64,000 nt of DNA from Ephydatia muelleri (taxonomy: Eukaryota; Porifera; Demospongiae; Spongillida; Spongillidae): the NCBI GenBank assembly GCA_013339895.1, contig JABACO010000001.1, positions 25,212,270 through 25,276,269 on the forward strand. Reading direction: 5' to 3'. Made by a program: the position numbers and the translations under genes. A model generated the notes under the pieces. The model saw nothing but the letters and a program-made list of their open reading frames with translations, ran no database searches and was not told the origin of the DNA. Positions 58,380 to 64,000 of this stretch are shown here, piece by piece. Numbering within the stretch: position 1 is the stretch's first letter; every line of letters begins with the position of its first letter.

Positions 58380-59710
58380 TGTTGTCACATCCTTAGTTGG
58401 TCCAGTGTTCAGATTATTGCATGACGATAGGGCCCCGGTTGGCGCAGGTACACACCTACCCTGTGGGTACATGGAACAGCTCAGAGTCTGCCTCAAAGTG
58501 CTTTGCAACTCACAAGAACGGCACCCACCTCCACTGAAAGTACTAATTAGTTGTGGTCACACCCCCAGTGTTCCAAATCCGCGCATGACGTTGGGTCCCT
58601 GGTTGGCACAGGTACACATCTACCCTGTGGGTACATGGAACAGCTCAGAGTCTGCCTCAAAGTGCTTTGCAACTCACAAGAATGGCACCCATCTCTATTG
58701 GTCAGCTTGTAAGTACTTATTAGTTGTGGTCACACCCCCAGTGTTCCAAATCCGCACGTGACGTAGGGTCCCTGGTTGGCGCAGGTACACACTACCCTGT
58801 GGGTACATGGAACAGCTCAGAGTCTGCCCCAAAGTGCTTTGCAACTCACAAGAATGGCACCCATCTCCACTGATCAGCTTGAAAATTACTTATTAGTTGT
58901 GGTCACACCCCAATGTGCTCCAAATCCGCGCGTGACGTTGGTTCCCTGGTTGGCACAGGTACACACCTACCCTGTGGGTACATGGAACAGCTCAGAGTCT
59001 GCCCCAAAGTGCTTTGCAACTCACAAGAATGGCACCCATCTCCATTGGTCAGCTTGTAAGTACTTATTAGTTGTGGTCACACCCCCAGTGTTCCAAATCC
59101 GCGCGTAACGTTGGGTCCCTGGTTGGCGCAGGTACACACCTACCCTGTGGGTACATGGAACAGCTCAGAGTCTGCCCCAAAGTGCTTTGTAACTCACAAG
59201 AATGGCACCCATCTCCATTGGTCAGCTTGTAAGTACTTATTAGTTGTGGTCACACCCCCAGTGTTCCAAATCCGCGCGTGACGTTGGGTCCATGGTTGGC
59301 GCAGGTACACATCTACCCTGTGGGTACATGGAACAGCTCAGAGTCTGCCCCAAAGTGCTTTGCAACTCACAAGAATGGCACCCATCTCCATTGGTCAGCT
59401 TGTAAGTACTTATTAGTTGTGGTCACACCCCCAGTGTTCCAAATCCGCGCGTGACGTTGGGTCCCTGGTTGGCGCAGGTACACACCTACCCTGTGGGTAC
59501 ATGGAACAGCTCAGAGTCTGCCTCAAAGTGCTTTGCAACTCACAAGAATGGCACCCATCCCCTACCCTGTGGGTGGGTACATGGAACAGCTTGTAAGGCT
59601 TTGTAGTTGTGGCCATACTCCTAGCTGGTCCAGTGTTCATAATCCGCGCGTGGCCTTGAGTCTTTGGTTAGCACAGGTAGTACACATCTACCCTGTGGCT
59701 ACATATAGCT
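58380..59710. repeat. 173-bp tandem satellite, about 7.5 units
   Basis: The anchor TTGTGGTCACACCCCCAGTG recurs at 58551, 58724, 58897, 59071, 59244 and 59417, a period of 173-174 bp. The first and last units are diverged. Each unit contains CTACCCTGTGGGTACATGG and AACAGCTCAGAGTCTGCC. ORFs across it (TYPVGTWNSSES) are by-products of the repeat, because 173 is not a multiple of three. Confidence 0.95.
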
Positions 59711-60857
59711 CACAACAACTTCGTTTTGTATTGTGTTTGCTTACGTTTACAAATGATTGACGTGACTAGCTATATTAAACGCGCGCTTATGACGCGCGCC
59801 GCGTGAGAAATGCTAAGCTTATTCATTTTTGAATGTGGTGCTGAGGAATGTGGTGCTAGCTTCCAAGCGGTGATTTATGGCTGGTGGAATACTGTAATTA
59901 GGTCAGCGTTTTACGTACTTGTCTACTGAAAACACTATTTTACCTCCCGGAAACTAAACTTTCAGTATAAAGGGAGTATGTTTTTGTTTTATTATTAGTA
60001 ATAATCAAGTATAGGTTTTTGCTGTACATTATTGATAGCCCTTATTCTGGAAAAACGGATGACTGATATACATGTAATTCACACACAAAAAATTCATATT
60101 TTGTCTTTCGAAATATGCACAGCAGAAATCATGCAATGGAATCTCAGAAACAATAAATATGTTACTTTTACAACTTCGGTGCTTTTCTCCATATGTATGG
60201 AAGTGTCGTCTTGACACCTCTTTTGAGATGACACATGTGTGACATGTAGCACACACACATGTGATGTAACGTTTGTATAGTACCTTGCATGTCTCATCAG
60301 CATGTTTATCTCACTTAACAATCTTGGTGGAGCTGTAATTCATTCGAGTTCTTTCTTTCACCAGTTTATGTGCATGGATAGGGAGATAATTGCCAATCTA
60401 AGGAGACTGTCTGCAAACTCATGTCTGCAAACTCAGAACCTTGGTACGACGTCCTATAGTTCTTTTTCTTTCCTTTAGGCATGAACAGGTTCCCACATAC
60501 TATGTAACGCTTACCGAATATATACCAAATTATTCATAAAACAACAGAGGGGGTTTGAACTTTTGCCGCCCTCTAAGAATTCCACATCTTGATTCGTGTT
60601 GGAATTTTCACTTGCGGCAACAGATTAGGGTCCACTGTATTTTACTGTGGTGAACAACATAATTTGTACCTTCAGTTCCTGGAAGATTATAGATGCTCAT
60701 GATTCAATGATCACTATTAACAATGGCGGCCAATACCATATATGGCGCTTACTACCCTCGCTCGTTCCCAGGCTGATGGGCTATTTTCTCGTATCCAGGT
60801 AGGTTTAATCACTATTCATGCTTACTACATGTACAAAATATTTATTCATATCTGTAG

Positions 60858-62057
60858 ATTGATCTGATTGATATGAGGCATATGCCACATAATGGATGCA
60901 ACTGGATATTACACATTGTGGATCATTGGTCAAAGTTTAATTTTGCATTTCCTCTTGTGAATAAGAAGGCAAACCATGTGGTTAAAGTATTGCACAACTA
61001 TGTTTTCCTGCTATCATTCACAGTGATAATGGCAAAGAATTTGTAAACAAACTCATTGGAGATGTAGTTTCAACATGGCCAGGTCATGTGCAGCTAATCA
61101 GTGGTTGTCCGCGACATCCCCAATCACAAGGGCTAGTTGAGCAGGCACTTGAGAGAATGATCAGTGCCAAGGTTGTTGAATGCAGCGATCCTTCCCCACC
61201 ATGGTCTCAATGGCTTCCACATATTGTGTGTAAGTGATCCTATATGCTTTAAATGTTATTTATCTCTGCAGACACAATGAACACTGAGGTTCATGACACC
61301 ACCAAACAAACCCCATATGAATTAGTATTTGGCCAACCTCCAAGGGCAATTATTGTTCCAGATGTCAACTTTCGGGGACAGCTAGATGAAGATGTTTTGA
61401 AGTAGCCTTCAGAGGATGTGAAGAAAGACAAAGAAGAGGATGATGTGGGAAAAGAAGAGGTGGATGAGGAGAAAGAAGAGGAGGATGAGGAGAATGAAGA
61501 GGAGGATGAGGAGAATGAAGAGGAGGATGAGGAGAAAGACGAGTAGGATGTGGAGAAAGAAGAAGTGGGTGAGGAGAAAGACGAGGAGGGTGAGGAGAAA
61601 GAAGAGGAGGATGAGGAGAACGAAGAGGAGGATGAGGAGAAAGACGAGGAGGATGAGGAGAAAGACGAGGAGGATGAGGAGAAGAAGAGGAGGATGAGGA
61701 GAAAGATGAGGAGAAAGAAGAGGAGGATGAGGAGAAAGATGAGGAGAAAGAAGAGGAGGATGATGAGAAAGAAGAGGAGGATGAGGAGAAAGAAGAGGAG
61801 GATGAGGAGAAGACGAGGAAGATGAAGATATAGCAAAGTACAGTGGGGATGTAGACAAGGAAGATGATTTTGATGATGATGGGAACAATGTAGTGGAAAA
61901 GGATTTGGAAGGTACGTATGTGGGCACTGTTGCAAGTCAGTCCGAATGCAATGTTGAGGAGAGAAACAAAACCAGTGCTGCAAGTGATCTTCCTGATTCA
62001 GAAGTATGTGATGATCGTGAAAGTGATTATGATCAGGATGGTAACAATAATGGACAT
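60858..62057 (+). CDS. Integrase-type transposase, DDE core and acidic linker
   Basis: Exon 60858-61229 follows TCTGTAG and ends GTGT|GTAAGT. Exon 61272-62057 joins it in phase and ends CAT|GTAAGT. The core has the first Asp in IDLIDMRH, the second in HSDNGKEF and the Glu in QGLVEQALERM, with WSKF and RHPQSQG typical of the KRBA2/SCAND3-like integrases derived from Ginger/gypsy-type elements. The frame slips at TTTT 61003-61006. Exon 2 continues KQTPYELVFGQPPR, then an in-frame TAG at 61403-61405, and an acidic Glu/Asp/Lys repeat (61420-61835) with another TAG at 61544-61546. The N-terminal zinc-binding part is absent. Either a decayed mobile gene or one with sequence errors. Confidence 0.75.
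61420..61835 (+). repeat. GAGGAGGATGAG-type minisatellite in the transposase
   Basis: Purine-only repeats of GAGGAGGATGAGGAGAAAGA encode an acidic E/D/K linker on the plus strand. The long Ser/Leu/Phe ORFs on the opposite strand (61291-62142) are its shadow. Confidence 0.9.
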
Positions 62058-62117
62058 GTAAGTGCCTAAATATATATTTTAACCTAATTAATCTTCCTGG
62101 TTCTTTTCGTTGTATAG

Positions 62118-62884
62118 GTGGCTTTACTGAAGTCCAATTCAAGGGTTTTGGCTGCTACTGAGAAGCACTTGCCTGTTCGCCAGATTGCAGATGAGGAATA
62201 TTTGCTAATAGGATGATTGTAAAATACAACCTTAAGCACAAAGTTAAAGAGTTTCATGTGGGAGATTGTGTTACTGTAAGAATTCCTCGCATTGATCGGG
62301 CTTCCACTGACCCAAATAGACTGCCATGCATAATTGTACAGGTGATTGGAACAGCACGTGCAATGTACTGCTTGCGGTGCAAATCAGGAGTGTTGAACAA
62401 ATGCTATTCTGTTTGTGATCTGGAATTGTTTGAAGGGAATTACAATCTATCTGTGAAAGGATGGAAAAGGTCTACTCGTGTGTCACTTCGAGCGGCTTCT
62501 AAAGAAAGTACACCATGGAGTGCATTTTCAAAGAATAGGTGCAAGTGCACAGCAGGCTGCAGCACACAACGGTGCCCTTGTAAGAAGAATAAAATTGAAT
62601 GCACCTTACACTGTCATAAAGGGGATAATTGCAAAAACAAGAATTGTACACCTGCATCTGCAATAAAATTATCAACACCATCTAATAGCAACAAAACTCC
62701 TTTCTTGGATACCCAAGCTTCATTATCCTGTGCATGTAAAACGAGATGCAACAGTCCTAAGTATTGCTGCTGTATAAAGAACAAATTGTCCTGCACTGCA
62801 GTGTGTCACCCAGGATATTCTTGCACCAATGGAGATCACAATAACCACTTGTGCAATATTGATTTACAGCAGATCCGGAATTAA
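62118..62884 (+). CDS. CXC (tesmin/TSO1-like) cysteine-rich module of the same gene
   Basis: The exon starts after TTGTATAG. It reads VALLKSNSRVLAATEKHLPV, slips at TTT 62202-62204, then continues as ORF 62213-62884. This has a post-integrase region (FHVGDCVTVRIPRIDRASTD, LPCIIVQVIG) and two cysteine-rich repeats of CXC type: CKCTAGCSTQRCPCKKNKIE and CACKTRCNSPKYCCCIKNKL, each ending in CHxGxxC. CXC repeats bind zinc and often DNA. The downstream Ulp1 module follows in another frame within a few bases of the stop, so one protein is likely. Confidence 0.75.
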
Positions 62885-62886
62885 GT

Positions 62887-63435
62887 AAAGATGATGAAGA
62901 TGATAAAGATACCTGGGTTACTATCTGTCATGTTAAATTGACAATGTACCACAAAGCAATACTTACAACTTCAAAAAGCTGGCTAGATGATCTTATCATA
63001 ACCGTGGCACAATATATGCTGAAACAGCAGCACCCATCCATAGGTGGCTTTCAACCACCTGCACTTAGCCTGAATTTGGCAATGATTCTACCACAGAAGC
63101 AATTTGTACAGATCGTAAATGTGAATAAAAATCATTGGATTGCTCTATCCACTGTTGGTTGCCAAAAAGCATGCGTCCGAATTTATGACTCCAATGGAGG
63201 TAAACAGCTTCCTAAGTCTACCCTGAAACTTATAAGTGCCTTACTTCAAACACAAGAAGACCAATTTGCTGTTGAGTTTATAGATTTTCAAATGCAGGAA
63301 GGATCACATGACTGTGGATTATTTGCTGTGGCGTATATCACTTCCATTTGTAATGGACAAGATCCAGCGGTTCTATTGTATAAACAGAATGCAATGAGGA
63401 AGCATATTTTGAAGAGTATTGAGGGCAGGGGGTGA
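62887..63435 (+). CDS. Ulp1/SENP-like cysteine protease module (C48 type)
   Basis: The open frame gives WVTICHVKLTMYHKAILT and LDDLIITVAQYMLKQQHP, then the protease core: His in NVNKNHWIALS, Asp in RIYDSNG, Gln in DFQMQEGSHDCG and the nucleophile Cys in HDCGLFAVAY. All catalytic residues of the Ulp1 fold are present. Such proteases cleave SUMO or related tails. Here it is linked to a transposase, as reported for some Ginger-like elements (from memory). The frame changes near 62875 and at GGGGG 63428-63432. Confidence 0.78.
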   Translation, partial: KDDEDDKDTWVTICHVKLTMYHKAILTTSKSWLDDLIITVAQYMLKQQHPSIGGFQPPALSLNLAMILPQKQFVQIVNVNKNHWIALSTVGCQKACVRIYDSNGGKQLPKSTLKLISALLQTQEDQFAVEFIDFQMQEGSHDCGLFAVAYITSICNGQDPAVLLYKQNAMRKHILKSIEGRG

Positions 63436-63659
63436 TGTCTGTCTTCCCATCTTCTGCAAGTAGATGCCCCAAGGCATCTGCAAGGAAGAGTATACCTGTA
63501 TACTGTATTTGCCGGCATATTAATGATGGCTCCAAAATGATACAGTGTGATAGTTGCCAGCAATGGTTCCATGTAGCCTGCATGAAGATTGACAAAAGTG
63601 TTCACAAAGATCGTAGGTCACAGTGGAACTGCCCTTTGTGCAGTAGAAACTTATTGTAA
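63432..63659 (+). CDS. PHD finger, C-terminal module of the same gene
   Basis: ORF 63432-63659, directly after the protease. It has a complete Cys4-His-Cys3 set: YCIC, QCDSCQQWFH, VAC and WNCPLC. The aromatic QQWFH matches histone-tail-binding PHD fingers. The ATG at 63435 need not be a true start: one added G at 63428-63432 would fuse it to the protease. The finger may tether the transposase to chromatin (inference). Confidence 0.78.
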   Translation: MMSVFPSSASRCPKASARKSIPVYCICRHINDGSKMIQCDSCQQWFHVACMKIDKSVHKDRRSQWNCPLCSRNLL

Positions 63660-64000
63660 TCTTAGTACATGTATATTTATATTTCACTGTGTAAAAAGGG
63701 TTGTTATACAGTACTGTATAACGCGTGTATTCATGTGTTATGCACACGTTATACACGTGTTATCCGCATGTGTATAACTTTGCGTATGGATACTCTATAC
63801 ACAGTTGCGTATAACAACTATAGTATAACACTGTGTATAACTTCTGTATAACATTTAGTATAACAATGAATAACAATATGTATAACAGTAGCAAAGAGTA
63901 TAACACAGTGTATAACATAATTATGAATTTTGAATTAGTCCCTCATTTCCTGCATATCCTCGTTTCCAGGCCTCTTCTATAAAGTTATAAGCGAGTAAAT
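63660..64000. repeat. Dense GTATAAC repeats downstream of the PHD ORF
   Basis: TATAAC occurs about eleven times on the plus strand between 63715 and 63920 at uneven spacing (often TGTATAAC or AGTATAAC), with a few inverted GTTATA copies near 63737-63760. This could be a subterminal repeat block of the integrase element or a degenerate microsatellite. No gene is seen to the end of the window. Confidence 0.7.

Larger units (their letters stand above)
55660..60773. mobile_element. Candidate 5.1-kb element with long inverted ends
   Basis: Outer ends CCTGGGAACGAGTGAG (55660) and CTCGCTCGTTCCCAGG (60773) are inverted, as are CCATATATGGC, CCAGGAACTGA and a block at 55863-55905 (CCGCTTGGAAGCTAGCACCA) matched in reverse at 59835-59875. 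The left arm spans about 250 bp; the right arm about 940 bp, because some 640 bp is inserted in it. Between the arms lie minus-strand exon-like ORFs and the 173-bp satellite. The TIR words resemble the 4616-4722 hairpin ends. No target duplication was verified. Confidence 0.5.

Noticed and set aside
58405..59108. Tandem ORFs containing TYPVGTWNSSES
   Set aside because: By-products of a 173-bp satellite whose period is not a multiple of three.
58380..59710. A CRISPR or rDNA spacer array
   Set aside because: The whole 173-bp unit is conserved, so it is an ordinary tandem satellite; no rRNA sequence nearby.
61291..62142. A 283-codon minus-strand ORF rich in Ser, Leu and Phe
   Set aside because: Antisense shadow of the acidic GAG/GAT repeat and the transposase exon; low-complexity composition.
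63715..63920. A CRISPR-like array
   Set aside because: The repeated unit is only 6-8 bp with irregular spacing, in a eukaryotic genome; no spacers or cas genes.
1..64000. tRNA and rRNA genes
   Set aside because: No stretch with convincing tRNA A and B boxes plus cloverleaf pairing, and no rRNA sequence, was seen by eye; a tRNAscan run would settle it.

Overview
The window looks like a stretch of an invertebrate animal genome, most likely a sponge (demosponge). This is an inference from domain repertoire and gene style, not from a database match. Genes are spliced with GT-AG introns, many of them short. They encode animal-type modules (VIT-VWA, FN3, Calx-beta, DEATH, DOMON, laminin G, a 7TM receptor), and the DNA between them is packed with transposons, foldback MITEs, microsatellites and long G or C runs. 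One 100-N assembly gap lies at 26457-26556.

Layout. 0-13 kb: a tandem ubiquitin-like gene (472-903), a broken non-LTR reverse transcriptase (2389-3080), several foldback elements, a one-exon 7TM receptor (5084-6093) and a decayed usherin-like FN3/laminin-G gene (8840-11376). 13-19 kb: MITEs, two unknown exons (14593-14985) and a repeat-rich hypothetical gene or genes (15328-17991). 19.9-22.7 kb: a well preserved three-exon VWA5A-type gene carrying an R-SNARE-like segment. 23-31 kb: a gypsy pol remnant, a partial Calx-beta gene beside the gap, and a seven-exon DOMON gene ending in a hydrophobic tail (27339-31019). 31.3-34.0 kb: a large imperfect palindrome made of inverted copies of an integrase-type element. 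34-38.5 kb: no recognised gene, with an AACCGGTT cluster. 39.4-50.7 kb, minus strand: an FN3 exon array and a DEATH-domain exon pair that join in phase, with a gypsy retrotransposon between them. The 3' end of that retrotransposon is inverted, and its 5' LTR holds two further DNA transposons, each with a target-site duplication. 52-64 kb: retroelement fragments, a possible 5.1-kb element with long inverted ends that contains a 173-bp satellite, and a mobile gene combining integrase, CXC, Ulp1-like protease and PHD modules.

Across unrelated genes the reading frame breaks at homopolymers (for example 899-901, 5431-5433, 15524-15529, 29536-29538, 61003-61006, 62202-62204, 63428-63432). This suggests residual long-read indel errors, so one frameshift here is weak evidence for a pseudogene. 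Nonsense codons and larger deletions in the mobile elements and duplicated FN3 exons are better evidence of decay. The best candidates for new biology are the VIT-VWA-SNARE fusion, the DEATH-FN3 protein, the integrase/CXC/Ulp1/PHD gene and the nested, palindromic transposon structures.
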